DNA of 64,000 nucleotides from Ursus arctos (lineage: Eukaryota > Chordata > Mammalia > Carnivora > Ursidae). Positions 21,246-32,505 of the stretch are shown here, one piece after another. How positions within the stretch are numbered: position 1 is the first letter of the stretch; every line of letters begins with the position of its first letter. The stretch covers positions 5,470,566-5,534,565 of the forward strand of contig NC_079873.1 of assembly GCF_023065955.2 (NCBI RefSeq), read 5' to 3'. The notes under the pieces are model-generated. The model did no database searches. It saw nothing but the letters and a program-made list of their open reading frames with translations, and was not told the DNA's origin. The position numbers and the translations under genes were made by a program.

Positions 21246-22120
21246 TGGGAATTTATAGCATCTTTGAAGGTTCTTCTGATGTTCATCTTAAGTGGCTTAG
21301 GTTTCTGGGATGATGAATTTAATTGAAGAGTGTAGAGCATGTGGTAAGACCTCCATAAACAAATGAGTTTCATAACTAAAAAAAAAGAAGAGAAAATTTT
21401 TCATGACCTGCTACTTTTAAAATCTGGCCCTAGTTCACAGAATGGAGCATGGGTTTGGGGCAGTGATCGGCGAGTCAGACCAGGTGCAAAGGTAAGGTGT
21501 CTTGAGACTGCTTTGTATTACCCTTTACGTAGGATTGATGCGTGGGCACCTGTCAGTCTCCAGGCCTGGATGGAGCAGGTCATGATGGAGACGACCTTCC
21601 CACAGGAGCAACCGCTGTGTCACCTCCATGCAAACGCTGCACAGTTGCCCGAGTGTTTTCTAGAACAGGCTCTAGTGCTAACTTGATGTCTTGTGCATTC
21701 AAGAGACCACCAGTAACTTGCTGGTGGGAGGAAGAACCATTTCCTCCTTCGTAGTCCCCGAAAGTGAACTTCGGGAACGTGGGAAATAGTTCTCCGTCCG
21801 CTGTCCCTGGAGGCCACTGTTTGTGAGAGCTGCGAGCCAGGAGAGCTCTTCCAGATGTGAGTTTCCATCTTGAGGAGGCTCAAGTGCTAGGATTTCAAAC
21901 GCGGAAGAAGAAGATGGCCGTAGTGCTTTAGCTCAAATCCCCTTGGCCAAACGCTTTCTGCCCATTTCCCATCTAAGACTCCCAGCTTCATGTAGACAGG
22001 CCCTCTGCTTCTTTCCAGGAGAGAAGGAAAACCATTCCAGACAAAATTTCAGATACCAGGGTGATTTATCCCTAAGTATTTGACATCTATTCTTTTCAAT
22101 GAATGGGTAGAACTACTTAT
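21246..22120. other. Repeat-poor stretch, no gene recognised
   Basis: Unique-looking DNA, moderately GC-rich around 21.45-21.9 kb. Frames of 70-107 codons occur on both strands and are unrecognised. Confidence 0.45.
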
Positions 22121-22552
22121 AATATTTTTAAAAGTATAATTAACGTACAATGTTATATTAGTTTCAGGTGTATCATATAGTGATTCAACAATTCCGTCCA
22201 TGACTCAGTGCTCATCACGGTATGTGTGCTCTTATCCCCACCACCTATCCCCCACCCCCCCGCCTCCCCTCTGGTCACTATCAGTTTGTTCTCCAGAGTT
22301 AAGAGTATGGTTTCTTTGGTTTGTCTCTTTTTCTCTTTGTTCTTTTGTTTCCTTTATTAAATTCCACGTATGAGTGAAATCATATAGTATTTGTGTTTCT
22401 ATGGCTGACTTATTTCACGGAGCATGATACCATCTAGATCCAGCCCTCTCATTGCCAGTGGTGAGATTTCATTCTTTCTTATGCCTGAGTAATATTCCAC
22501 TGCATATAAATACCACATACCTTGTGTATCTATTCATCTGTGTATGGACACT
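22121..22552 (-). mobile_element. L1 3' end, antisense, 5'-truncated
   Basis: Antisense L1 3' UTR: GTACAATGTTATATTAGTTTCAGGTG, GACTCAGTGCTCATCACGG, a C-rich polymorphic-looking run at 22246-22262, then GAGTGAAATCATATAGTATTTG and GAGTAATATTCCACTGCATAT at the ORF2 boundary. Truncated just inside ORF2. No clear duplication found. Confidence 0.88.
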
Positions 22553-23464
22553 TACGTATACTATCCTTAAAACTCATTCAGAAATACAAATAATGAACTT
22601 AATGACCATTTATAATAGTCAACCAATTTTCTACCTTGACTCCTTCTGCAGACAAGGGAACTAAAAGATGCATTTTCCCCATAGATAATTGGCCCTAAAG
22701 GTTTGTGGCCCAGATTCCTCAAATATATATGTCAGGTCGATAGTGTTTCTGAAAAATCACTGATGGCCTTGAAATCTGTGAACATTTCGAGCAAATTGTA
22801 TATGTATAATTAAATTTGGATTCTGTCACAGGAAGCTGTTTGGATTAATTCTTTTTTTCATATTTCATTTAATAATGTTACTTCTGAGAACATTTTATAT
22901 AAAATTTGGAAAACCATGGAATGAAGCTTACACCACATTATATTACAGTTCACCATATATATAAATAAACACATTGTAAAATGTGTATTATTAAATTCAA
23001 ATCTAAAAAATCATGATAGTTTCCAGCTTTCACTTTTGGCATGAGGCTTTGCAGAAATTTTGCAATCGGTGTTAAGAAGTTCAGGCATCCCAGACATTAC
23101 ACAGGCTCAAAGAGTGCACTCCCAAACAGCATACGAAATCTAAATATTATTAGGCGTGTTTCTGGTTGAACACGTTAAGTTCCCCTGCACTTCGTGTTAC
23201 GAGGTATTCTGCTTAACGAGAATATAAACAGGTGTTCTTATTAAAGTTTACTGTAAGTTCTCATTCTTTCGTTTCTGCTTTCCTGGAACCTGGCTCATAT
23301 GCATCAGATAGCCTGATAAGACAGAGCCAACCCGTCAGAAAGCAAGACCCACCGCGAACCTCAATTCATCCCAGACTTGAGTCGGAATGCACTGACCTGC
23401 AAGTTATCAGTTACGCAGACGTGTATAATTATTTACATTTTTAAACAATTTTATTACTGAGGCC
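22553..23464. other. AT-rich stretch, no gene recognised
   Basis: Rather AT-rich unique-looking sequence. No repeat family recognised and no open frame above 70 codons. Confidence 0.45.
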
Positions 23465-24483
23465 AGTTGACATACGATTTATTTTTAATTCTGATTTTCA
23501 TCCCTGTTTTTTGCCACTTTTTATTTCAATGTATTTTCAAGCATACAGAAAATGTCTTAGTATAAAATTGACTAAAAACTGTTAACCCAATTCCGGATAG
23601 GCTGTTTGCCACATTTTCTTTGCTATATCTCCCCCCCCCTTCCTTCCTTCCTTCTTTCTCTCTCTAGCTCTCATCTATCTGTCCATCCGTCTCTGCAGCT
23701 CTGTCTATGTATCGACTGATCAATCTACCTCTCCTCTTTCCTGTGCTTTTTTATGCACACACACACACAACACACACTCATACACAACACAAATACACGT
23801 ACCCCTATAGACAAAATACGTGTGTAGTTGTCTGCACTGTTTGAAGCTGACTTGCCAACATTACCTCCACATCGTGCTGAATATTGTGGTACGGATTTCC
23901 TCACGATAAAGACTGTACAAGCCTGGCACGGTTGTCACAATCAGGCAATCGAACATTGCCACAACACGGTCCCCTAATTCACAGCCAAGCACTAACTTTG
24001 ACCACTGCCTCTGCAATTTCCTTTTCCCCCGTGTCTTTCCTTTCCCAGGACCCAATCCACAGTCGGGAATGGCATTACGTCGTCACACATCTTTGATTTC
24101 CTTCAATGTACAGCAGTCTCCCGTCGTGTTTCATGAGGGTGATGTTTCTGAAGATTGTAGGCCCGTTCTTTTATGGAATGCATGAGTTTGTCTCGTGATT
24201 CCTCATGATTACATCCATCCAGTTTATTCATTGTGGGCAAGAACACCACATAAGGAATGGTGTGTTCTCTGCAGCACCTCGGATCAGGGAGCATGTGACG
24301 TTGCTTTATCTGGTTACTGGTGTATGTTAAACTGCATCACTTGGTTAAGGTGACATCTTGATTTTTTTCTCTGTAAAGTTGCTAATTTTCCCTTTGCAGT
24401 TCATAGGAAGCGTGTGGCATAGATGAGAAACCAGTGAGGTGTTTTGAGACTGTGTATATATCATCTTGTCCATCAAACTCCCC
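23465..24483. mobile_element. Ancient L1M 3' UTR fragment (left part)
   Basis: Phrases such as GCAATCGAACATTGCCACAACAC, GGCAAGAACACCACATAAGG and TATATCATCTTGTCCATCAAACTC follow old mammalian L1 3' UTR wording. The text resumes after the younger L1 at 24901, so this element is older than that insertion. A TTCC/CT-rich and CA-rich simple tract (23630-23790) has grown inside it. Family and strand are left open. Confidence 0.6.
23630..23790. repeat. Degenerate TTCC/CTAT and CA simple repeats
   Basis: A C run and (TTCC)n near 23630-23655, a drifting CTATCTGTC-like pyrimidine tract, then (CA)n near 23756-23785. This is low-complexity sequence with no coding meaning. Confidence 0.8.
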
Positions 24484-24491
24484 TTGGCATC

Positions 24492-24900
24492 CATCAAAAA
24501 GAATGAAATCTTGCCATTTGCAATGACGTGGATGGAGCTGGAGGGTATTATGCTAAGCGAAATCCGAGAAAGACAGTTAAATGATTTCACTCATGGGTGG
24601 AATTTAAGAAACAACACCGAGGATCATAGGGCAATGGAGGGAAAAATAGGGCAAGATGAAATCAGAGAGGGAGACAAACCTTGAGAAACTCAACTCTAGG
24701 AAACAAACTGAGAGTTGCTGGAGGGGAGGGGAGGGGAGGTGGGGAGATGGGGTAACTGGGTGACGGGCATGAAGAAGGGCAGGTGATGTAATGAGCACTG
24801 GGTATTGTATACAACTGATGAATCACTGAACTCTACCTCTGAAACTAATAATACACAATATGTTAGTTTATTGAATTTAAATTTTTAAAAAACCCTCACG
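24492..24900 (+). mobile_element. L1 3' end, plus strand, 5'-truncated
   Basis: Sense-strand L1 3' end: CATCAAAAAGAATGAAATC, GACGTGGATGGAGCTGGAGGG, CACTCATGGGTGG, AACTCTAGGAAACAAACTGAG, a GGGGAGGGGAGG block and an A-rich end at 24885-24891. The short direct repeat TTGGCATC (24484-24491 and 24901-24908) flanks it. It splits an older L1M fragment. Confidence 0.9.
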
Positions 24901-25139
24901 TTGGCATCGAATTGCTAGGATGCCAGCATGATAGTTGCGAAATGGCGATTTCCGAACTCCGTCTCTTCGCCGTCTGTTAGCTGGCACCCTCCTCTGTGGT
25001 TTCATCTGCCATCAGTATGGACTCGGGGGCAACGCAAAGGCGTTTTTTGACGTGAGCCCTTACAGTGTAGCATCTGCGCCCTTTTGACCTGTGCCCAGCG
25101 ATTCTTATGCACTTTCTGATGGAACGTTACCATTCATCA
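24901..25139. mobile_element. Ancient L1M 3' UTR fragment (right part)
   Basis: Resumes the older L1M: ATGATAGTTGCGAAATGGCG, GTTAGCTGGCACCCTCC and GCGCCCTTTTGACCTGTGCCC fit the same 3' UTR consensus, with CpG-rich decay. Boundary on the right is approximate. Confidence 0.55.
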
Positions 25140-25517
25140 TTGTTAAATGTCAGAATGAAGATAAAAATAAATCACGGTCCCCAACTATGAGTTTATTAAG
25201 AAAATGCATTGACTTACATGATGATAATACCTTTATCTTCAATGAATACTTCCAAGCATTTGTAGCATCCAGAAGTGATCCACAGAAATTATACCTGCAA
25301 AACAAAGTCAGCATTCATGCTGTGTGAGAGTTGAATTGAGTGAGGCATAGTCTGGTATACATAGTAACAGAATGATTATTTTCACAAAAATCTATGAGTG
25401 TTTTAATGTCATCATGTAACCTTCGGATGCTAGTTCAGTGAGCACCTAGTTCACTGTACCGAACAAGCACTTCTTCAACACTGATGCCTCACCTAATTTG
25501 GAAAAGTTCCAGTAGTT
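25140..25517. other. Short repeat-poor stretch
   Basis: No gene or repeat identified before the target site of the full-length L1. An open frame of 78 codons (plus, 25091-25327) has no recognisable domain. Confidence 0.45.
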
Positions 25518-25620
25518 AAGAGTACCTGTTCTCTTTTGTTTTAGTTCCAGAATAGTGAACATACAGTAGACTGTTATGTAAACATAGATGTAATATAGTG
25601 ATTCAGAAACTCTGTACAGT

Positions 25621-25818
25621 GGGGCACCTGGGTGGCTCAGTCAGTTAAGCATCCGACTCTTGATTTCAGCTCAGGTCATGATCTCAGACTCGTGAGATCG
25701 AGCCCCACGGCTGGATCTGCATGGCGCATGGAGCCTGCTTAAGATTCTCTCTTTCCCTCGCCCTCTGCCCTTGTCTCCCTCACACACATGCACCCACGCT
25801 TTCTCCAAAATAATACTA
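25621..25818 (+). mobile_element. Can-SINE, plus strand, inside L1 3' UTR
   Basis: Head GGGGCACCTGGGTGGCTCAG, CATCCGACTCTTGATTTCAG, GTGAGATCGAGCCCCACGG B-box region, CT-rich block, CACACACATGC and a weak A-rich end. A short duplication CTCTGTACA / TTCTGTACA flanks it. It belongs to the older 'GACTCTTGATTT' type and inserted after the host L1. Confidence 0.94.
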
Positions 25819-26860
25819 ATTCTGTACATTACTCAGTACTCATCATGATACGTGTATTCGTAATCCCCATCACCTATCTCACCCATCCCCCTGCCTGCCT
25901 TCCATCTGATAACCACCAGTTTGTTCTCTATAGTTGAGTCTGATATTTTATTCATTGCTTTTTTTTCATTGCTCATTTGTTTTCTTTTTTAAGCACTACA
26001 TGTAAGTGTGAAATCATATGGTATTTGCTTTCTCTGATTGACTTATCGCACTTAGCATTATACTTTCTGGCTCCATCCATGTTGTTACAAATGGCAAGAC
26101 TTCACTCTTTTATGTGAGTGAACAGTATTCCAGTGTGTGTATATACCACATCTGCTCTACCCATTCATCTGTCAGTGGACACTCGGGCTGCCTTCATATC
26201 TTGGCTATTATAAATACTGCTGCAGTAAACATAGGGGTGCATATAGCTTTTCGAGTTAGTGTTTTCATATTCTGTGGGTAAATACCCAGTAATAAAATTA
26301 CTGAATCATACAGTAATTATAGTTTTAATGTTTTGAGGCACCTCCATACTGTTTTCCACAGTGGCTGCACCAGTTTGCATTCCCACCAACACTGCAAGAG
26401 GGTTCCTTTTTCTCCACATTTTTAACACTTGTTTCTTGTGTTGTTGATTTTAGCCGTTCTGACAGGTGTGAGGTGATATCCCATTGTGGTTTTGATTTGC
26501 ATTTCTCTGATGGATAAATGATATTGAGCATCTTTTCAAGTGTCTGTTGGCCATCTGTAGGTCTTCTTTGAGAAATGTCTGTTCATGTATTCTGCCCATT
26601 TTGTAATTGCATCATTTGGTTTTGGGGTGTTGAGTTGTATAAGTTCTTTATATATGTTGGATACTAACCCCTTATTGAAGAAGTCATTTGCAAATATCTT
26701 CTCCCATTCAGTAAGTTGTCTTTTAGTTGTGTGGATGGTTTCCTTTACTGGGCAGCAGCTTTTTATTTTGATGTAGTCCCAATAGATTATTTTTGCTTTT
26801 GTTTTCCTTGCCTCAGGAGACATATCTAGAATAATGTTGCTAGAGCTGATGTCAGAAATT

Positions 26861-27058
26861 TTTTTTTTTAAAGATTTTTATTTTTATTTATTTGACACAG
26901 AGAGAGAGCACAAGCAGAAAGAGTGACAGGCAGAGGGAGGGGGAGAAGCAGGCTCCCCACAGAGCAGAGGGAGCCCAGTGTGGGATTCGATCCCAGGACC
27001 CCAAGATCATGACCCGAGCCGAAGGCAGTCACTTAACCAGCCGAACCACCCAGGCACC
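26861..27058 (-). mobile_element. Can-SINE, minus strand, inside L1 ORF2
   Basis: Antisense SINE with AAAGATTTTTATTTTTATTT tail side, GAGAAGCAGGCTCCCC, CCCAAGATCATGACCC and head complement CCACCCAGGCACC. The direct repeat CTGATGTCAGAAATT at 26846-26860 and 27059-27073 is exact, so the host L1 text can be rejoined across it. Confidence 0.96.
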
Positions 27059-28447
27059 CTGATGTCAGAAATTTCTACTTGTGCTATCTTCTAGGATTTT
27101 TATGGTTTCAGGTCTCACATTTAGGTCTTAGTCCACTTTGAGTTTATTTTTATGTATGGTATAAAAGAGAGGTCCTGTTACTTTCTTTTGTATGTTGTGG
27201 TCCACTTTTCCCAACACCATTTGTTAAAGAAACTGTCTTTTTCCCATTGCATATTCTTGCCTCCTTTGTCAAACATTAATTGAATATATAATCGTGGGTT
27301 TATTTCTGGGCTTTATATTCTGTTCTGCTGATCTGTGTGCCTGTTTTTGTGCCAGTACATTACTGTTTTGATTACTACAACTTTGTAATATATTTTGAAA
27401 TACGGGATTGTGATACCTTCAGTTTTATTCTTCTTTTTCAATATTGCTTTGACTATTCAAGGTCTTTTGTGGTTCCATACAAATTTTAGGATTGTTTTAA
27501 TTCTGTGAAAAATGCTGTTGGTATTTCGATAGGGATTGCATTAAATGTGTAGATTGCTTTTGGTAGTATAGACATTTTAACAGTATTTCTTCTTCCAGTC
27601 CATGAGCATGGAATGTCTTTCCATGTGTTTGTGTCATCTTCAATTTCTTTCATCCGTGTTTTATACAGAGTACAGGTCTTTCACCTCTTTGGTTAAGTTG
27701 ATTCCTAGGTATATTATTATTTTTGGTGCAACTATAAATGGGAGTGTTTTCTTAATTTCTCCTTCTGTTACTTCATTATTAGTGTATAGAAATGCAACAG
27801 ATTTCCGTATATTGATTTTTGTATGCTGCAACCCTACTGAATTCCCTCATGAATTCTAGTAGTTTTTTGGTGGAGTCTTTCTGGTTTTTTATATATAGTA
27901 TCTTGTCATCTGCAAATAGTGAAAGTTTTACTTCTTCCCTCCAATTTGGATACATTTTATTTCATTTTATTGTCCAATTGCTATAGCTAGGACTTCTAGT
28001 ACTACGTTGAATAAAAGTGGTGAGAGTGGACATCCTTGTCTTGTTCTGACCTTAGGAAAAAGTTCTCAGTTTTTCATCATTGAGTATAATGTTAGGTGTG
28101 GGTTTTTCATAGATGACCTTTTTTATGTTGATATATATTTCCTCTACACCTGTTTTGTTGAAGGTTTTTATCATGAATGGATGTTGTACTTGGTCAATGC
28201 TTTTTCTGCATCTATTGAAATAATTGTTGTGGTTTTTATCCTTTCTCTTGTCCGTGTGATTTATAATTGGTTTGATTTGTGAATATTGAACTACCCTTAT
28301 AACCCAGAACTAAATCCCAATTTATTTGTGGTGAATGATTTTTTTTTTTTTTTTTTGGTGTATTGTTGGATTGGGTTTGCTGATTTTTTTTGAGGGTTTT
28401 TGCATCTATGTTCATGAGAGATATTGATTTGTAGTTCTTTTTTGTAG

Positions 28448-28503
28448 TGGTGTCTTTGTGTGTGTGTGTGTGTGTGTTGTTGTTGTTGTTGTTGTTGTTG
28501 TTT
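28448..28503. repeat. (GT)n-(TTG)n compound microsatellite in L1
   Basis: A GT dinucleotide run is followed directly by about eight GTT/TTG units. It sits inside the ORF2 remnant of the full-length L1 and shifts its frame; the corresponding part of intact L1s lacks it. Confidence 0.92.
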
Positions 28504-30156
28504 TGGGAGGGTGGTTTTGGTATCAGGACAATGCTGGCCTCATAGCATGAATTTGGAAGCTTTCTTCTCTCTTCTATTTTTTAGAATTGTTTGAGAAGAA
28601 TAGATAATAAATCTTCTTTAAATGTTTGGTAGAGTTCACCTGTGAAGCTATCTCATCCTGGACTTTTGTTGAGAGTTTTTTGATTACTGATTCAATTCAT
28701 TGCTGTTAACTGGTCTATTCAGATTTTTTGTTTCTTGGTTTCAGTTTTGGGAAGTTATGTGTTTCCAGAAATTTATCCATTTCTTCATGATTGACTAATT
28801 TGTTGGCATATAATTGTTCACAATATTCTTTTATAATCCTTTGTATTTCTGTGGTGTTGGTTGTTATTTCTTCTCTCTCATTCTGATGTTGTTTATTTGA
28901 TTTCTTACTTTCTCCCTCACTCTCTTCTCTCTCTCTTTTGGTGTATCCTACTAAAGATTTGTCAATTTCATTGATCATTTCAGAGAACCAGCTTCCAGTT
29001 TCATTGATCTGTTCTGTTGTGTTTTTAGTTCCTATTTTATTTATTCCTTCTCTAATCTTTAATATTTCCTTCTGTCTACTGGTTTGGGATTTTGTTTGTT
29101 CTTTTTCTATCTCCTGTAGGTGTAAGATTAGGTTATTTATTTGATATTTTTCTTTCTTCTTGAGGTAGGCCTATATTGTTATAAATTTCCCTCTTAGAAC
29201 ACCTTTTGCTGCATCCCAAAGGTTTTAGATCATCGTGTTTCATTTTCATTTGTCTCTTTGATTTCATGGTTGACCCATTCATTGTTTAGTAGCATTTTAT
29301 TTAACCTCCATGTACTGGTGTTCTTTCCAGATTTTTTCTTGTGGTTCATTTCTGGTTCCATAGTATTACGGTCAGAAAAGATGCATGGTATGACTTCAGT
29401 CTTTTTTAATTTATTGGTGCTTGTCTTGTGACCTAATATGTGATTTATTCTGGAGAATGCCCATGTGCACTTGATAAGAATCTTGTATTCTGCTGCTTTA
29501 GGATGGAATGTTCTGAATATGCCCGTTAGATCCATCCGGTCCAGTGTGTCATTCAAAGCCACTGTTTCCTTGTTGATTTTCTGTTTGGATGACCTATCCA
29601 TTGATGTAAGTGAGGTGTTAAAGTCCCCCACTACTATTGTGTTACTGTCAATTACTTCCTTTCTGTTTGTTATTAACTGCTTTACGTATTTGTGTGCTCC
29701 CATATGGGTGCATAGATACTTAACAATTGTTATATCTTCTTGTTGGATTGTTCCCATTATGATTATATACTGTCCTTCTTTGTCTCTTGTTATAGTCTTT
29801 GTTATAAATCCATTTTGTCCATTATAAGTATTGCTACCCAGCTTTCATTTCACTTCCATTTGTATGATAGATGCTTTTCCATCCCTTCACTTGCAATCTG
29901 GAGGTGTCTTTAGGTCTGAAATGAGTCTCTTGCAGATAGCATATAGATGGGTCTTGCTTTTTTATCCATTCTGTCACCCTGTGTCTTTTGATTGGGGCAT
30001 TTAATACATTTACATTCAAAGTAATTTTTGATAGGTATGTATTTATTGCATTTATTACTTATTTTATGGTTGTTTTTGCAGTTCTTCTCTGATCCTTTCT
30101 TCTCTGGCTGTTTTCTCTCATGGTTTGCTGGCTTCTTTAGTGATAAACTTAGGTTC

Positions 30157-30171
30157 ATTTCCCTCTCTTGT

Positions 30172-30204
<33 letters not shown>

Positions 30205-30213
30205 TTTTTTTTT
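30157..30213. repeat. (CT)n and poly-T tract between L1 ORFs
   Basis: A CT dinucleotide run of about 30 bases followed by about 19 T. It lies in the inter-ORF region of the full-length L1 just upstream (in sense) of ORF2. Confidence 0.93.
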
Positions 30214-30399
30214 GCATATCTGTTAGTGGTTTTTGATTTGTGGTTACCATTAGGTTTGTATATAACCTCTAATGCATACAGCAGTCTGTAGTAAGTTGAT
30301 GGTCACTTAAGTTTCAAAGCATTCTAAAAGCACCGAATTTTTACTCCTCTCCCGCCACATTTGAGGTGTATGGAATCATACGTACACATTTTTATTTTG

Positions 30400-31372
30400 T
30401 GAATCCTTCAGCTGATTTTTATATATACTTAATTTTATTGCTTTTGTGCTTCCTACTTTCCTTACTCCTGCTTATGGTCTTTTCCACTCAAAAAGTCCCC
30501 TTTAATATTTCTCGTAAGGCTGGTTTAGTGGTGATGAATTCCTTTAACTTTTGTTTGGGAAACTCTTTATCTCTCCTTCTATTCTGAGTAATAGCCTTGC
30601 CAGATACAGTATTCTTGGCTGCAGGGTTTACTTTCAGAATTTTGATTATAACATGCCAATTCCTTCTGGGCTGCAAAGTTTTGCTGAAAAAAAACAGCTG
30701 ATAGCCTTATGGGGTTTCTCTTGTATGTAACAGTTTTCCTTTTCTTGCTCCTTTTAGAATTCTCTCCTTATGACTGCCTCTTGCCATTTTAATTACTGTG
30801 TATCTTGGTGTGGACCTCCTTTGGTTGATTTGATTTTGTTGGGGGCTCTCTATGCCTCCTGGATTTGGATTTCTTTTTCTTCCCCAGATTCAGGAAGTTT
30901 TCAGCTGTTATTTCTTCAAGTACATTTTCTGCCCCCCTTCTCTCTTCTTCTTCTGGGATCCCTGTAACAAATGTTACTACGCTTGATGATGTCACTGAGT
31001 TCCTTTACTGTGTTTTCATTTATTATTATTATTTTCTCTCAACTACTCAGTTTGACTGCTTTCTATCACTCTGTCCTCCAGGTCGCTGATGCATACTTCT
31101 ACTTCCTCTCTTCCTCTATTCCATCCAGTGATTTGTTTTTTTTTATTTCAGTTATTGGGTTCTTCATTTCTGATTGGTTCTTTTTTAGGTTTTCTATCTC
31201 TTTGTTGAGGGTCCCGCTGAGGTCCTCCACTCTTTTCTAAAGCCCAGTATCTTTTTGAGCATTGCTTTAAATTCTGTATCAGACATATTACTAATTGTCG
31301 TTCCTTTATCTCTCTTGCTATGGTTTTGTCCTGTTCTTTCACTTGGAACAGATTCTTCTGTGTTCTCATTTT
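30400..31372 (-). pseudogene. L1 ORF1 remnant, broken
   Basis: Corresponds to ORF1p, the L1 RNA-binding trimeric protein. The N-terminal piece (31369-31148) is charged and Lys/Glu/Gln-rich (IKERQLVICLIQNLKQC, DRKPKKEP). The middle (30995-30789) reads TGIPEEEERRGAENVLEEI, matching the start of the RRM-like domain. The C-terminal piece (30676-30488) reads FPKQKLKEFITTKPALREIL. The three pieces lie in shifted frames. Confidence 0.9.
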
Positions 31373-31487
31373 GTGTGACTCTCTGGGTCTGTTCTGTTTC
31401 TGTGTTAGGAAAGTCAGGTAGGTCTCTTGCTCTTGGGAAAGTCGTGTCCCTTATGAAGAAGAGGTTCTACAAGCGCCCTGCAGTGCA

Positions 31488-32108
31488 GTGTCCCCTGTTC
31501 ACGAGAACCTGGCACTTCAGGGTGACTCCTATATGTGTTGCATGCACCCTGCTATTTGTTTGAGACTCGTTTGCCTTCCGTCCCTTTGCCTGCCGCCTGT
31601 TGCAGGGTTTGGTCCCAGTGTTAGGGGGACAGCCCGGGGCTGCCTTGGGCTTGAGTTGAGTCAGACCAGGCATTTGCCAGAGCTGTATCAGCACCAAACT
31701 GCAGGGCACGCTCCCTGTTTGTCCCCTAAGGAGCTTTCATTTGTGGGCAGAGACCACATCAGACCAGATTTCTGCCTTCTGCTCACTGCTGCGGCTGCAG
31801 TCAGACTAGTGTGTGTGAAGTCACTTTGGAGTGTTACTGGCCCGTTTCAGGGCTGCCTGCACAGTGCCTTCCTTGTGACATCACTTTGGATGGACTCCTC
31901 CCAGGGGCATATTTGTGGGTCAGTGCCACAGGAGAACACGGGGTCGGGACTAGCTATGAACAAGCCAGGTGGAGAGTGTTCATACTGTAGTGGTCCCAGC
32001 AGTTGCCTGTGTATCTACGCTGGGGAGTGGGGGAGGCAGTGGTGCCCACCAGCACTTTTTTCTTGGAGACATCTCCCAAAGATCCCTGCCCTTCCAGCTC
32101 TGAGATGA
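31488..32108 (+). other. Antisense open frame in L1 5' UTR (ORF0-like?)
   Basis: Open for 206 codons on the strand opposite to the L1; the first in-frame ATG is at 31533, leaving 191 codons. The predicted product is Cys-, Leu- and Pro-rich with no known domain. A second L1 copy (54972-55319) keeps the equivalent frame open and shares LSQTRHLP and GCLH words at corresponding places. Primate L1s have a short antisense ORF0 in the 5' UTR; whether this is an analogue or just a GC-rich low-stop frame cannot be decided here. Confidence 0.3.
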
Positions 32109-32301
32109 GTAAATAAACCTCCTTTCTGTATACCCCAGGCATTTTGTGCCCCCTTCTGCCCCTGTAAACCCCAGGCATTGTCTGCCCCGTGCTGTATCTC
32201 AGGGGGAGAGGGGGCTGTGTGTTATACTGTCTCTTCAGGGACAGGAACTCTCAGTGTCCTCTTGCCCTCTGGCTCTCCCAGAGCTGAGCCCACTGATTTT
32301 T

Positions 32302-32321
32302 TTTTAAGATTTTATTTCTTT

Positions 32322-32363
<42 letters not shown>

Positions 32364-32505
32364 ATGAGCAGGGGAGGAGCAGAAGGACAGGAACAAGCAG
32401 ACTCCCCGCTGAGCAGGGAGCCTGACATGGGGCTTGATCCCAGGACCCTGGGATCATGACCTGAGCCATAGGCAGATGCTTAACCAACTGAGCCACCCAC
32501 GTGCT
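32302..32505 (-). mobile_element. Can-SINE, minus strand, inside L1 5' UTR
   Basis: Antisense SINE with AAGATTTTATTTCTTTATTTGAG, a (GA)n run at 32325-32360, GGATCATGACCTGAGCC and head complement CCACCCACGTGC. Direct repeat CTGAGCCCACTGATTTTT (32284-32301) and CTGAGCCCGCTGATTTTT (32506-32523) with one difference. Confidence 0.96.

Larger units (their letters stand above)
26325..30035 (-). pseudogene. L1 ORF2 remnant (endonuclease-RT), broken
   Basis: Corresponds to ORF2p, the L1 endonuclease/reverse transcriptase. The N-terminal piece (30019-29834) has LNAPIKRHRV and CYLQETHF of the APE-like endonuclease; 29757-29230 holds the GDFNTSL motif and a HILGHKT phrase. The RT active-site FADD codons are still intact at 27916-27905. 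The C-terminal cysteine motif region near 26330-26450 is frameshifted. A SINE splits it at 26861-27058, and a GT/TTG tract at 28448-28503 adds unstable sequence. Many stops; a dead copy. Confidence 0.93.

Noticed and set aside
28448..28503. CRISPR-like or other regular array
   Set aside because: Only a dinucleotide and trinucleotide microsatellite. No spaced direct repeats of CRISPR type occur anywhere in the window.
30488..30676. Novel small protein
   Set aside because: It is the broken C-terminal part of L1 ORF1, in line with the other ORF1 pieces.
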